Source of the DNA: Exiguobacterium sp. Leaf196
Lineage (GTDB): Bacteria > Bacillota > Bacilli > Exiguobacteriales > Exiguobacteriaceae
Length of the DNA: 64,000 nt
Direction: 5' to 3'
Assembly (NCBI RefSeq): GCF_001423965.1
Contig: NZ_LMPV01000001.1
Coordinates: 633,908 to 697,907, forward strand
The notes under the pieces were generated by a model. The model ran no database searches, was not told the DNA's origin, and saw nothing but the letters and a program-made list of their open reading frames with translations. A program made the translations under genes and the position numbers. This document shows, in pieces, positions 51,972-61,317 of this stretch. Position 1 is the stretch's first letter, and each line of letters begins with the position of its first letter.

Positions 51972-52382
51972 ATGAATAAAGCGGTGAATGCGAGTATTGC
52001 GTTCGGATTATTGTTATTCGTGTGTGGATTCTTTTTCTTGTTTGGCTATTTGACCCGCTCAATGCCGATTCAGCAAGGCGGTGACCCGGTCATCTTACCG
52101 GTCGCAGCACTCCTCGTTCTCCTACCGTTCGTGATCCGGGAAGGCATGCGCGTTTTGACGTATGTTACGTTGACACGTCGACAGGTCGGCGTACTCATCT
52201 TATTTGCAATCAGCGGAATCATACTTAGTAGTTGGATTGAGGTGCAACAGAATGTTGCCGTAATCGATTTCCGTTCCCTATTTACGATTCATACGTACGT
52301 ACTGTTCGTTTCGGGCATCATCTTGTTGTGTCTCCTATTGACGGGGCTCAAACGGATGCGCGTCCGAACGAGAGTGATTTAA
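51972..52382 (+). CDS. Hypothetical membrane protein, 136 aa
   Basis: Four hydrophobic segments (about 7-27, 43-58, 72-90, 103-122) and short basic ends. AGGGAAG site. The Nudix gene that follows starts only 20 bases after its stop, so they may be co-transcribed. Family not recognised. Confidence 0.78.
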   Translation: MNKAVNASIAFGLLLFVCGFFFLFGYLTRSMPIQQGGDPVILPVAALLVLLPFVIREGMRVLTYVTLTRRQVGVLILFAISGIILSSWIEVQQNVAVIDFRSLFTIHTYVLFVSGIILLCLLLTGLKRMRVRTRVI

Positions 52383-52402
52383 ATGGAAAAGGACTGAATG
52401 AC

Positions 52403-52879
52403 ATGGGATACATCACAGAATTACGAAAACTCGTCGGCACACGACCGCTCGTCATGGCAGGAGCGTGTGTCATCGTCGTCAACGATAAACAAGAAGTCTT
52501 ATTACAACTTCGGCAAGATAACGGTTGCTGGGGACTCGCTGGTGGAGCGCTTGAGATCGGGGAGACGCTCGTAGAGACAGCAAAACGAGAATTAAGGGAA
52601 GAGACCGGTCTTGAAGCAGAGCACCTCGAATTATTGAACGTCTATTCGGGTGATGCGTTTTACTATAAGTATCCGCACGGGGATGAAGTCTATAATGTCA
52701 TCTCAGCATTTCTGTGTACGGCGTATACGGGTGAAATCGTTCGGGATTCGTCAGAAGTTGCGGAATTACGCTTTTTCGCTATCGATCAGCTACCAGAAAA
52801 CCTCAATCCACCGGAACAGCCGATTTTGATCGAGTATGTCGAAAAACAGCAAGCAATAGCGCATCACGTTTCCATCTGA
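52403..52879 (+). CDS. Nudix hydrolase
   Basis: A 158-residue hydrolase with a clear Nudix box GGALEIGETLVETAKREL followed by REETGL, which is GX5EX7REUXEEXGU with every key residue. It removes a nucleoside or other diphosphate group; candidates include oxidised nucleotides and ADP-sugars. The ATG at 52403 has an AAAAGGA site; the frame is open upstream but lies inside the previous gene. Confidence 0.92.
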   Translation: MGYITELRKLVGTRPLVMAGACVIVVNDKQEVLLQLRQDNGCWGLAGGALEIGETLVETAKRELREETGLEAEHLELLNVYSGDAFYYKYPHGDEVYNVISAFLCTAYTGEIVRDSSEVAELRFFAIDQLPENLNPPEQPILIEYVEKQQAIAHHVSI

Positions 52880-52899
52880 AGAAATTGGTATGAATAGAA

Positions 52900-52935
52900 A
52901 ATCTTGAATGAGCCTTTCATTCAAGATTTTTTATT
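52900..52935 (+). terminator. Terminator after the Nudix gene
   Basis: Stem AATCTTGAATGA/TTCATTCAAGATT followed by TTTTT. Confidence 0.82.
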
Positions 52936-52955
52936 CGTACCGGAACGCGTTCTAG

Positions 52956-53150
52956 TCTTTAGCCGATCAAACAAGAACTCGCCAATCCTTTGAACAACAT
53001 CAACCGCTTTGGGCACTCGAAGAGAAATGGTATAAACAGTTTCCAGTCTATCCGATTGATACGACAGCGAAAACGCCGGAGCAAGTCCGACAAGCAGCAG
53101 TTCATCAGCTGTCTTCCATCGGATTCTTAAGAAGGGAGAACGAGATATGA
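52956..53150 (+). pseudogene. C-terminal remnant of a P-loop kinase-like gene
   Basis: A 64-codon frame without a start reads RTRQSFEQHQPLWALEEKWY, then FPVYPIDTTAKTPEQVRQAA, which is the ending of small AAA/adenylate-kinase-like proteins. The P-loop end is missing. Its stop overlaps the start of the next gene (ATGA), as a real gene would. Confidence 0.5.
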
Positions 53151-53779
53151 AATGGAAAGGGAAGATCTATTCCCTCATCGAGGGACAAGACGAAAAAAAG
53201 GTCTACTGGATAGAACAAGGAAAATCGGTTCAGATCGGACAGACCTACGAAACGATTCGGTTAGAAAAGACATCACATCAATCTATTTTGGTACGGGAGC
53301 AAGAATTGGTGTCAGAAAAAATCGGCAATCGAACGATCCACCTGACGATTGATGCAGAAGACTATACGCCACTCGAATTCGTCGAGTACCAAGATGGCGT
53401 CCAAACCGTGCATGCGTTGTATCGAGCGGATGCAGTCGTAATTACGCGAGGCAATGAGCAGTCTGTCCTACCGATTCATACCGAAAGTGTTGATCTGTTT
53501 TCAATCGAATTGTTGTTGCGAGCATTACCATTAACCGTCGATTCGACACTCTCGTTTAGCGGCTTTAGTGCCGTTTCCGGACGTGAGGTGCCAGTTCAAG
53601 TACATCCTTTGCGGTACGATCGATTGACCACCGAAACAGGCGAACACGTAGAGACACTTTGCGTCCACGTTGCGTTTGATGAACGTGTTCAGTATTACTG
53701 GATTGATCCAGTCAAGCGGGAGTTGTTAAAACAGTCCTCACAGATTGCGGACGGGATCTCATTGGAATTTCGTCGATGA
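53147..53779 (+). CDS. Hypothetical protein, 210 aa
   Basis: A soluble, beta-rich protein (MKWKGKIYSLIEGQDEKKVYWI...) that I do not recognise. Alternating hydrophobic strands run along the whole length, with VRYDRL- and YYWIDPVKRELLKQ-like ends as in DUF3108-type beta barrels, though I cannot confirm this. Its start overlaps the remnant's stop, so it once followed that gene in an operon. GGGAG site. Confidence 0.75.
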   Translation: MKWKGKIYSLIEGQDEKKVYWIEQGKSVQIGQTYETIRLEKTSHQSILVREQELVSEKIGNRTIHLTIDAEDYTPLEFVEYQDGVQTVHALYRADAVVITRGNEQSVLPIHTESVDLFSIELLLRALPLTVDSTLSFSGFSAVSGREVPVQVHPLRYDRLTTETGEHVETLCVHVAFDERVQYYWIDPVKRELLKQSSQIADGISLEFRR

Positions 53780-53780
53780 A

Positions 53781-53823
53781 AAAGGAGCAACGAAACGGTA
53801 GACCGTCTCATTGCTCCTTGTCT
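53781..53823. terminator. Bidirectional terminator
   Basis: Stem AAGGAGCAA...TTGCTCCTT with an inner GGT/ACC, between two convergent genes. T/A runs are short. Confidence 0.65.
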
Positions 53824-53824
53824 G

Positions 53825-54976
53825 TTATAGATGAAAATGATGTTGCATCGCTTCAAAAATCCGCTTACTCGCCTTTGTATCATCAAAAGCATAGATGTGA
53901 CTGAGATTGCGCTTAAAGCGTTTCGGCATCTTCAATTCGCGTAACGACTCCATCAAGGCTTCTCTGGATTCGATGACGTCTCCTGGTAATAAGTCTGTCG
54001 ATTCACCAGCGTTATCTTCACCGATCAAGACAGGTGGGCGATAGTAGAGTACCTTTTTGTGCATCAAGGAGAAATCGAGACCGACACTCGAATAATCTGT
54101 GATCAACACATGATGATTCTCGAGTAGCTCCTTGACTGTGAACACATCCTGACCGACGACATCGACGAAATCCGAAAGGAACAAATGGCTGAATTTTTGG
54201 AAGTTGCGATGGAGGTAGAACGAAACTTCATATTTGTTGTTCATCACTAAGCTTTTCAACTGTTCGTCCGTGATCAAGGCTTGAAACTCTTGATAATAGT
54301 CACTTTCCATGAACTGTTCGTCTGGATACGTATCAAGTTCCGGTCGCCACGTTGGCATGATCAACAGCTTTTTCCGATTCTTATATCGCTTGAGCCAACG
54401 CGATCGTTCAGTGATTAATTGATCGAATCGGGCGAGACCCGTCACGATGATTTCGTTAGGATGAAAACCGTAATCGCGGGCGATGAGCTGCTTCTCCCGC
54501 TCCGAGGAGACGACGAATAAATCAGTAAATGGATGTGGCAATTTTTTACCATAAATATGACTGACATCTTTTGACCCGATGACACCGTGTTGCAAGAACA
54601 GCTTTTGTTTCGTTTGCATCAATGCTTCCGTGTGATAGGTAGCGAACGGTAAGGCATAACTTGAAGAATGCGTATGGCAGAGAATGTCTGCTGCTTGAAC
54701 GACCTCGATGTTCTCTGGTGATTTGTAGAACACGATATGGTTCTCATATCCGACAAGATTTTTGAGGTCCGGACTCGATCGACTGATGATGTAGTAGATG
54801 TTGAAATGTTTCCGGTGCTGGTCAACAAGGTACTTGAAGAAAATCATCCCATTATCTTGTGCTTTATCCGGATATTCACAACAGACGATCGTCTTCTTAG
54901 TGGGATCCAGTCCAAGTAACGGTCGGGGATCTGCGTAATATTCGACAGTCTCGACTGGCACCGGGATTAGACGCAT
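53825..54976 (-). CDS. CDP-glycerol glycerophosphotransferase-like (TagB/TagF type)
   Basis: A 383-residue GT-B enzyme of the teichoic acid family: LFLQHGVIGSKDVSHIY (with the catalytic-region His), LLIMPTWRP, and a C-terminal VLITDYSSVGLDFSLMHKKVLYY, the standard signature. It transfers glycerol phosphate from CDP-glycerol at the inner membrane face. The N-terminus is short for TagF, and the upstream gene may carry what is missing. Twelve bases follow the upstream gene; AGGAACG site. Confidence 0.9.
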   Translation of the reverse strand: MRLIPVPVETVEYYADPRPLLGLDPTKKTIVCCEYPDKAQDNGMIFFKYLVDQHRKHFNIYYIISRSSPDLKNLVGYENHIVFYKSPENIEVVQAADILCHTHSSSYALPFATYHTEALMQTKQKLFLQHGVIGSKDVSHIYGKKLPHPFTDLFVVSSEREKQLIARDYGFHPNEIIVTGLARFDQLITERSRWLKRYKNRKKLLIMPTWRPELDTYPDEQFMESDYYQEFQALITDEQLKSLVMNNKYEVSFYLHRNFQKFSHLFLSDFVDVVGQDVFTVKELLENHHVLITDYSSVGLDFSLMHKKVLYYRPPVLIGEDNAGESTDLLPGDVIESREALMESLRELKMPKRFKRNLSHIYAFDDTKASKRIFEAMQHHFHL

Positions 54977-54988
54977 TGCAAGGCGTTC

Positions 54989-55801
54989 CTACACGGTCGA
55001 ATAGGGACGAACCAACACATCGTATTGCTCATTTAACGGCAACCAGTGCTCGTCATTCAAGAGTTCTGGATGATTTTTAAAGTGACGAATCCGAGGTGTG
55101 AATACAGATATCGGCATCTCACGAATCGAAAAGCCAAATAAAAGATCATAGATGTTCGCGTTAAAGGCATCGTATGTATACCGGTCACCGAGCAACTGCT
55201 CAACGAGTTCTTTATCGATCACGGCTTCGACTTCGGTTCTGAAGCGACAGGCGTCGACTGGTGTGACGGTGAAGCGTTCGATCGGTAGAACGATTTTTTG
55301 TTCCTGATGTCTGAATTTAACGAAACAACTCGGTTGCGCGACTGTGTCATACTTCGAGTGAAACGAAAACTTCAACAGAAGCACGTCGTCTTGACGCGTC
55401 ATGCCCTCAAACTGGACATCTCGGTCGTAAAAATTCATGATGGACGGTTTTTTGTTGTAGATCAGACTGAGCTCATCGTCTTGATCGATGAAAATGAAAT
55501 AGGAATGTTTCCCTTGTTTGATGTAACTGTTCGGTGCGATGTCAAGGGGTTCGGAAAGATGTTTGAATGAGACTGGTGTTCCAAGTTCATCGACGAATTT
55601 AATAGGATGATTCTTTTTTCGGAAGATACTGAGTAACGCATCGACCGATAGCGAAAAACCTGTTTCTGTTTGTTGTACAGGTATATGTTGTTCGTTAATA
55701 GCTAAATATAGGGTTTGTTGCGGGAGATTCTCGATCAAAAACGTATGATCACGACAGGTGATTTTCATTGATGCATGGCTTTCTTTCTCACTCTGAATCA
55801 T
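54989..55801 (-). CDS. Protein paired with the TagF-like gene
   Basis: A 270-residue soluble protein with many short beta strands (HTFLIENLPQQTLYLAINE, YIKQGKHSYFIFIDQDDEL). It could be the N-terminal half of a split TagF-type polymerase or an accessory protein; the two genes are 12 bases apart. The start is uncertain: ATG at 55801 or at 55768, neither with a good site. Family not recognised. Confidence 0.72.
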   Translation of the reverse strand: MIQSEKESHASMKITCRDHTFLIENLPQQTLYLAINEQHIPVQQTETGFSLSVDALLSIFRKKNHPIKFVDELGTPVSFKHLSEPLDIAPNSYIKQGKHSYFIFIDQDDELSLIYNKKPSIMNFYDRDVQFEGMTRQDDVLLLKFSFHSKYDTVAQPSCFVKFRHQEQKIVLPIERFTVTPVDACRFRTEVEAVIDKELVEQLLGDRYTYDAFNANIYDLLFGFSIREMPISVFTPRIRHFKNHPELLNDEHWLPLNEQYDVLVRPYSTV

Positions 55802-56147
55802 ATGGTATCTCTGTTACATCCTTCACCATACAATATCTTCCGATTTCTGCAAAGATGTAGTTTGAATGGAAATCAGTGAAGTGTCGTTTATCTTCTTAAA
55901 CTTGTTGGGTAGAACCGACCGATCGTTCAGCTTTACGAACTACTAGTTGCAGAACCATGACAATGATTGGATATTATGCAAAAATAATTGACTTTGTTCG
56001 TAAAAAAGGGGGTAAATAGAAATTGTATTGGTTTTAACTGTCTGAACAAGACACGTTTAGGAAATAGTAGATTTGGTAACATATATAGGTTGACCTCACA
56101 CAAAAAAAGAGAGATCGATCTTAAAGGGTAGAGGAGAGTAATTACAG
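55802..56147. other. Gap between divergent teichoic acid genes
   Basis: 346 bases without a gene. A weak sigma-B-like pair, GTTTAT (55886) and GGGTAG (55907), is separated by 15 bases; TTGACT (55990) and TTGACC (56090) are -35-like. Nothing else is clear. Confidence 0.4.
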
Positions 56148-57644
56148 ATGCTGTATACTGTTACATCGACATTACCACCGAAACACGGTGGTAGAACGAA
56201 ATCACTGTTGAGTCGGATTGCACTCATGGAAAAAGAACTGAGTGTTGGCTCGACGATCGTCACGACGAACTACAATGCCAACTATATGGAAGTGTACGAA
56301 CAGTTCCGAACGGAAGAAAAAGTCGGTCCAATGGTCCAGTTCGAAAACATTTATGATTGGTTATCCGATTATAAATTGTTGAGCATTCCGACAACCCGTT
56401 TTCGGAACAAGCCGATCGTCAAAGAATCGGCGCGTGAAATCGAAGGATTGAAAAGCGTTGAGAAAAAAGGCAGTGATGCCGTTCGCTATTATGATGAAGA
56501 GGATGAATACGTCCTCTATCGTAAATTCTATCCGGAGACGCAAGTCGTCGAATTCGAAGATTTCATGACGAAAGCATCCCCTAAAAAAGTCGAGCGCTGG
56601 GAATACAACGTCTACGGTCAATTGCACCGCAAGACGATCTACTCACCCGTCCATCACGGGAAAATGATGGAGGAGTTGTATGATTCAGAAGGTGCTGTCT
56701 ATTGTAAGAAGTTCTACAATGAAATGGCACGTCCAAAACTCGTCTTGATTCAATTATATCGAAACGGCAGAATGTACAAAGCGTTCAAAAAAGAGAAGGA
56801 TTTGTTTGAATACTACTTCAACCGTTTATTTAAAGATGGCGATGTTTTGTTCGTCGATGCTCGTTTGCTCGATCGCTCGATTCTCAACATCAAAGCAGCC
56901 GTCAAACGGGTCATGGTCATCCATAACTCGCATCTAGACGGATCAAACGTCAAAGGATCGTACGCGACGATGTTCTCAGAGTCCGATAAAGTGACACGTT
57001 TCATCAGTCTGACGAATCATCAAAAAGAAGACATCTTAGAACGGTATAATATCCCGGAAGAGAAAATCTCAATCATTCCGCACTTCATCGTTCCAGAACA
57101 AGCGCAACGACGTGACCAGGTCAAAGATCAATTCTGTTTCATCGGTCGATTCGGTCTGCAAAAACAGATGGATCATTTAATCAAGAGTTATGCACTTTTC
57201 AAACAGTCAGGTCACGCGACGAAACTCGTCCTTTACGGCATGGATGAACAAGGACAACTCGCGATGATGGAACGCTTGATCGAGGAGCTCGGTTTACAGG
57301 ACGATATCGAAATCCACGGTTTTACGTCGAATCCGGCAGAAGTTTTCCGTGAATCGAAAGCCTCGTTGTTAACGAGTGAATTTGAAGGATTCGGGCTGAC
57401 AGTCATGGAAAGTATCAATGTCGGCTGTCCGGTCATCTCCTATGATGTGAAATACGGACCACGCGAAATCATCGCTCATGGCGAAAACGGATATCTCGTT
57501 CCAGCCAATGACATGGAAGCCTTCGCACAAGCGATGGTACAACTCGTCGAACAACCACTCGAGCGGGTCGAGACGAAGCCATCCCTGTACCTTGAGACGG
57601 CTGTAAAGAACTATGGACGATTACTAGAAGAATTGAACAACTAA
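56148..57644 (+). CDS. GT4-family glycosyltransferase (poly-glycerol/ribitol phosphate glycosylation type)
   Basis: A 498-residue GT-B enzyme. The N-terminal part starts MLYTVTSTLPPKHGGRTKSLL; the middle (about 110-240) is the extra beta-rich DUF1975-like insert of TagE/TarM enzymes. The C-terminal half has FIGRFGLQKQMDHLI and the EX7E motif EFEGFGLTVMESINVGCPVI (catalytic-type). It is predicted to add sugars to teichoic acid from UDP-sugar; the galU gene follows directly. GAGGAGAG site. Confidence 0.9.
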   Translation: MLYTVTSTLPPKHGGRTKSLLSRIALMEKELSVGSTIVTTNYNANYMEVYEQFRTEEKVGPMVQFENIYDWLSDYKLLSIPTTRFRNKPIVKESAREIEGLKSVEKKGSDAVRYYDEEDEYVLYRKFYPETQVVEFEDFMTKASPKKVERWEYNVYGQLHRKTIYSPVHHGKMMEELYDSEGAVYCKKFYNEMARPKLVLIQLYRNGRMYKAFKKEKDLFEYYFNRLFKDGDVLFVDARLLDRSILNIKAAVKRVMVIHNSHLDGSNVKGSYATMFSESDKVTRFISLTNHQKEDILERYNIPEEKISIIPHFIVPEQAQRRDQVKDQFCFIGRFGLQKQMDHLIKSYALFKQSGHATKLVLYGMDEQGQLAMMERLIEELGLQDDIEIHGFTSNPAEVFRESKASLLTSEFEGFGLTVMESINVGCPVISYDVKYGPREIIAHGENGYLVPANDMEAFAQAMVQLVEQPLERVETKPSLYLETAVKNYGRLLEELNN

Positions 57645-57678
57645 ATCTACTACTTGAACGATGAAGAGGATGAACGAT

Positions 57679-58545
57679 ATGAAAAAGATCACAAAAGCCA
57701 TTATTCCAGCAGCAGGACTCGGAACACGTTTCTTACCTGCGACAAAAGCAATGCCAAAAGAAATGTTACCGATACTTGATAAACCAACGATTCAGTATAT
57801 CGTCGAAGAAGCCGCAAAAGCCGGCATCGAAGATATCATCATCGTCACGGGTAAACATAAACGAGCCATCGAAGATCATTTCGATAACCAAAAAGAACTC
57901 GAAATTACGCTCGAAAATTCCGGTAAGACGGAATTGCTCGAGAAAGTTCAATTCTCAACGAACCTTGCGAACATTTTCTATGTCCGACAAAAAGAGCAAA
58001 AAGGTCTCGGACATGCCATTCTGACGGCAAAACAATTCATCGGGAATGAACCGTTTGCAGTCTTACTCGGGGACGATATCGTCGAGTCAGACAATCCGGC
58101 AATCAAACAATTGATGGACGTTTACGAACAGACGGAAAAATCGGTCATCGGTGTACAAGAAGTCCGTCCGGAAGATACGCATCGTTATGGCATCATTGAT
58201 CCGGTCTCACAAGACGGACGACTGTATGATGTAAAACAATTCGTCGAAAAGCCGGCACACGGGACAGCACCATCAAATCTTGCGATCATGGGACGTTATG
58301 TGCTGACACCGGATATCTTTGATTACCTTGCGAATCAAGGAGAAGGGGCAGGCGGCGAAATTCAATTGACGGATGCGATTGAACGCTTGAATGCGGATAG
58401 CCAAGTCTTTGCGTATGATTTCGAGGGCAACCGCTATGACGTCGGGGAGAAACTCGGCTTTGTCAAGACGACGATCGAATATGCGTTGAAAGATGCAGAG
58501 ATGCGTGACGAGCTGAAAGCTTTTATCAAGACACTAGATATTTAA
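57679..58545 (+). CDS. galU: UTP-glucose-1-phosphate uridylyltransferase
   Basis: A 288-residue enzyme making UDP-glucose. Opens [20 protein letters not shown] with the nucleotide-binding GLGTR motif, then [19 protein letters not shown], and LLGDDIV and VEKP blocks of the GtaB family. The ATG at 57679 follows GAAGAGG. Its product would be the donor for the glycosyltransferase encoded just upstream and for glycolipids. Confidence 0.96.
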   Translation: MKKITKAIIPAAGLGTRFLPATKAMPKEMLPILDKPTIQYIVEEAAKAGIEDIIIVTGKHKRAIEDHFDNQKELEITLENSGKTELLEKVQFSTNLANIFYVRQKEQKGLGHAILTAKQFIGNEPFAVLLGDDIVESDNPAIKQLMDVYEQTEKSVIGVQEVRPEDTHRYGIIDPVSQDGRLYDVKQFVEKPAHGTAPSNLAIMGRYVLTPDIFDYLANQGEGAGGEIQLTDAIERLNADSQVFAYDFEGNRYDVGEKLGFVKTTIEYALKDAEMRDELKAFIKTLDI

Positions 58546-58551
58546 ATGACG

Positions 58552-58586
58552 AACCACCCTGACATGATGCAGGGTGGTTTTTTTGT
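58552..58586 (+). terminator. galU terminator
   Basis: Stem AACCACCCTG/CAGGGTGGTT followed by TTTTTTT. Confidence 0.88.
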
Positions 58587-58646
58587 GATTCATGAAACCA
58601 ATCCGTCTAGTCGAAACGTAGAAAAAGGAGAAGAGAGGTGCTACAT

Positions 58647-58913
58647 ATGTTAACGTGGCTCGGTGTGAAGGCTGATAAAAAAGCAGAGCGACAATTTTTC
58701 GCAGGTGTCGAAAAGAAAACAATCTTCCTGATCTTACTCCTAGCGCTTGCGATCTTGAAGGGTGTGAAGTGGGGAATGACAGTACTCATCCCAACGGCAT
58801 TTTTCAGTGATCCGATCGTTTCCGTGTTACCAGGCGTGCTTGGCGTCCTAACAGCAGTCGTTTTCGTACTTTTGGTAGAACGCTTCCTGCAGGATAAGTC
58901 GAGTGAAAAGTAA
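58647..58913 (+). CDS. Small membrane protein, 88 aa
   Basis: Two hydrophobic segments (about 25-45 and 55-78). It opens MLTWLGVKADKKAERQFFAG with a soluble basic start. The ATG at 58647 follows AGAGAGG; a GTG three codons earlier abuts the site. Unknown family. A single gene with a terminator-like hairpin 50 bases downstream. Confidence 0.75.
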   Translation: MLTWLGVKADKKAERQFFAGVEKKTIFLILLLALAILKGVKWGMTVLIPTAFFSDPIVSVLPGVLGVLTAVVFVLLVERFLQDKSSEK

Positions 58914-58964
58914 GAGATACACGGAAGATCACCTGAAGTTAGTCGATTCAGACTGAAGACAAAG

Positions 58965-59003
58965 TGCAATTTTTCTCTAATTGAGAAGGATTGCGCTTTT
59001 TCG
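58965..59003 (+). terminator. Terminator
   Basis: Stem GCAATTTTTCTC/GAGAAGGATTGC (with G-U pairs) and then GCTTTTT. Confidence 0.7.
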
Positions 59004-59090
59004 TTCGTCTCGAATCATTTATCAGGGTCAAGCTTCGCACCGCTGCTCCTGCTTATTTTTCTCTAGAAGGCGATTTTGAGCGAAAAAAAT
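58990..59090. repeat. Dispersed intergenic palindromic repeat, copy B
   Basis: Related to copy A (1757-1871): ends TTCGTCTCGAATC (59004) and CGATTTTGAGCGAA (59071) form an imperfect inverted repeat, with the shared core CAAGCTTCGCACCGCTGCTC. The central 20-base block of copy A is absent here. No coding frame. The region 59091-59320 after it is AT-rich and empty apart from a possible promoter. Confidence 0.6.
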
Positions 59091-59320
59091 GCTTATGTGA
59101 TACTTTTTCTCAATTCATCCAAATCAAACGAGAAATTGTTGATTTCGTTCCATAAATTGTTAGGTAGAACGTAATTGTCTGCTCGTTAAAAATAGGATAA
59201 ACCTTTTTTAAGTTGAATTGGTAAAAAATAAATGTGATTATATAAATATAGTAAAATTGAAATGTTTTACTTCTATAAAAGTAAAATAAATTATGGAGAA
59301 TTGAGAGGTGATACAGAAAG

Positions 59321-59518
59321 ATGAAAAATCAAATTTTAGAAAGTGTTTTCGCAGCAATGTTTTTTCTTATTTTTCTAATGTTTTTTGAAGGAATGCCGAA
59401 GTCGACTGATACATGGGTCGAATATGGAATAAAGTCTGTGGCAATTGCTGTCATTTTCCTAATAACGGAAGGTGTTTTTTCTAAAAAATCTCTCAAAAAA
59501 AACACATCAAATCAATAA
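59321..59518 (+). CDS. Small membrane protein, 65 aa
   Basis: Two membrane helices (about residues 6-23 and 37-54) and a Lys-rich tail. GAGAGGTGA site 10 bases before the ATG. No recognised family. AT-rich like the region before it. Confidence 0.68.
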   Translation: MKNQILESVFAAMFFLIFLMFFEGMPKSTDTWVEYGIKSVAIAVIFLITEGVFSKKSLKKNTSNQ

Positions 59519-59556
59519 AGTATTCAATTGTTTTAATGCTGAGTACACGATAGAAA

Positions 59557-59593
59557 CAAAGCCCACATGTGCGTTATAATGTGGGCTTTCTTC
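59557..59593 (+). terminator. Terminator
   Basis: Stem AAGCCCACAT/ATGTGGGCTT followed by TCTTC; short T run. Confidence 0.7.
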
Positions 59594-59649
59594 AATGCAA
59601 AGTGATCGAGTGAAATATATTACGATACGACGAATCCATTATTTTCACG

Positions 59650-59808
59650 ATGTTTATCTATGCTCTGATCATGATTATTTTTCTTTTAATTCTAACGATC
59701 TCCCTAAAATCAATAAATGTCATGAGTGACGAACTGAACTTGGTACAAAAGACATCAGATATTCAAAGGCGTTTTTGCTCATTTCTCGATGTCCTTGATG
59801 TAAAATAA
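59650..59808 (+). CDS. Possible small membrane protein, 52 aa
   Basis: An open frame (MFIYALIMIIFLLILTISLK...) with one N-terminal membrane helix and a soluble tail. It has no ribosome site before its ATG, so translation is doubtful. It is the only frame in the 327-base gap between 59519 and 59845. Low confidence. Confidence 0.3.
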   Translation: MFIYALIMIIFLLILTISLKSINVMSDELNLVQKTSDIQRRFCSFLDVLDVK

Positions 59809-59845
59809 GAAAGACAACGACGGAACAGGTAAGGGGCGAACGGAC

Positions 59846-60658
59846 ATGACGAAACGATCCATCCAAGATGCTGCTTTTTTAGGCAAACGAAAACAAGTAA
59901 TGCGGTGTATCGAACGTGGTGACGATCTGAACGAACTGGATGAAGAAGGGTTTGCGGCACTTCATTGGGCGATTCAGGAAGGATACTTGCGGATCGTCGA
60001 ATTGTTGCTCGATCATGGAGCGGATGTGAATCTTCCAAATCAAGACGGGATGTCACCGCTGCATATTGCTCTGTATGATCAAAAGACGGACATTGCGTTG
60101 CTGTTGATTAAGCGCGGAGCCCATCTTGATTTAAATGAGTACGGCTTCTCAGCGCTTCACTTAGTAGCGGGGCGATCCGGCAATAAAAAAGTCTTACAGA
60201 AACTAGCGCAGAATGTGGAGTTGTTACATCAACGGACCGATGATGGAGCTGGGGTGACGCCGCTACATTACGCAGCGCAAGAAGGCAAGGCGAAAAAAGT
60301 CAAACTGTTACTTGAAGCGGGAGCAGAGGTTGATGTTATCGGATTAGACGGTTTCACACCGTTGTATCTGGCAGTTGGGAATAATCATCCGAAAGCGGTC
60401 AAAGTGCTCCTAAAGGCGGGAGCCGATATCGAGGCGGAAAACGTCGCAGATGGTGATACGGCAGTGCTTGCTTTAGCGAGTGCTTACGGTTATGAACGGA
60501 TTGTCCGTTTACTTCTCTCTTATGGAGCCGATCCGCTACATCGAAATGAAGACGGGCGGACAGCACGTGGTGCAGCACTTGATAATGACTACCATCAGAT
60601 TGCGGAGATTTTAAGACAAAAAGAGATTGATGCATTGTCTGAGGAAGAAAATAAGTGA
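59846..60658 (+). CDS. Ankyrin repeat protein
   Basis: A 270-residue soluble protein made of seven or so ankyrin repeats, with recurring signatures GFAALHWAIQEGYLRIVELLL, GMSPLHIALYDQKTDIALLL, VTPLHYAAQEGKAKKVKLLL and so on. It has no other domain, signal or anchor. Such proteins bind partner proteins; the partner is unknown. The site is GGGGCG. Confidence 0.92.
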   Translation: MTKRSIQDAAFLGKRKQVMRCIERGDDLNELDEEGFAALHWAIQEGYLRIVELLLDHGADVNLPNQDGMSPLHIALYDQKTDIALLLIKRGAHLDLNEYGFSALHLVAGRSGNKKVLQKLAQNVELLHQRTDDGAGVTPLHYAAQEGKAKKVKLLLEAGAEVDVIGLDGFTPLYLAVGNNHPKAVKVLLKAGADIEAENVADGDTAVLALASAYGYERIVRLLLSYGADPLHRNEDGRTARGAALDNDYHQIAEILRQKEIDALSEEENK

Positions 60659-60666
60659 GCGATTGA

Positions 60667-60705
60667 CGACAACAGGAAGCATCTGCGGATGCTTCCTGTT
60701 TTTAT
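60667..60705 (+). terminator. Terminator after the ankyrin gene
   Basis: Stem AACAGGAAGCATC/GATGCTTCCTGTT with a short loop, followed by TTTT. Confidence 0.85.
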
Positions 60706-60784
60706 TTTTAAAAGGACTTTCAAATCGCTTTGTCAAAATAGAGATAGGAGAACACTTATTCGTCATCGAAAGGAAGGATACATC

Positions 60785-61255
60785 ATGAACGCAAAAGATT
60801 GGATGGTATGGAATTTAAATGAAGTGAGAAGAAGAAGCATCAAAGTCTGGTGCTCGATTCCTGAAGATAAGCTGAACTGGAAACCGGATGAGAACGCCAT
60901 GACGTGTTTCGAGATGATTCGTCATGTGTTAGATAGCGAGTATTATTATTACTTAGCCTTACAAAATGGAGGCAGTCTATCGTCGTATGAGTCTCCATTT
61001 GAAGGGCGTGACTTCATATCAGTGCAAGAGGAGCTAGACTTTGCGGAGGTCTATCGGGAGGAATTCATGACATATGTCGGGCGACTACCGGAATCAGATT
61101 TAGCGACGGTCCAGATTGATCGTTCCGAATCAGGTTATGTCCGTTCGCTTGGTGATATGCTGTTACGAATTGCTTATCATGAAGCAGTGCATACAGGACA
61201 GCTACTCGATTATTTGAGAACAGCAGACATTGAGCGTGTGCGGGTTTGGGACTAA
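60785..61255 (+). CDS. DinB-family protein
   Basis: A 156-residue four-helix-bundle metalloprotein-like fold. The three conserved histidines of the DinB/YfiT family are visible in MIRHVLDSEYYYY (about residue 46) and YHEAVHTGQLLDYL (about 135 and 139). Members act as metal-dependent thiol transferases or as unknown metalloenzymes. The ATG at 60785 has a GGAAGG site; the frame upstream of it lacks one. Confidence 0.88.
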   Translation: MNAKDWMVWNLNEVRRRSIKVWCSIPEDKLNWKPDENAMTCFEMIRHVLDSEYYYYLALQNGGSLSSYESPFEGRDFISVQEELDFAEVYREEFMTYVGRLPESDLATVQIDRSESGYVRSLGDMLLRIAYHEAVHTGQLLDYLRTADIERVRVWD

Positions 61256-61317
61256 GGTAGGTGAATGAGAAAATAATGGTAGTACTATGAGCTACCGATG
61301 CTAGGGGGATGAAATTC

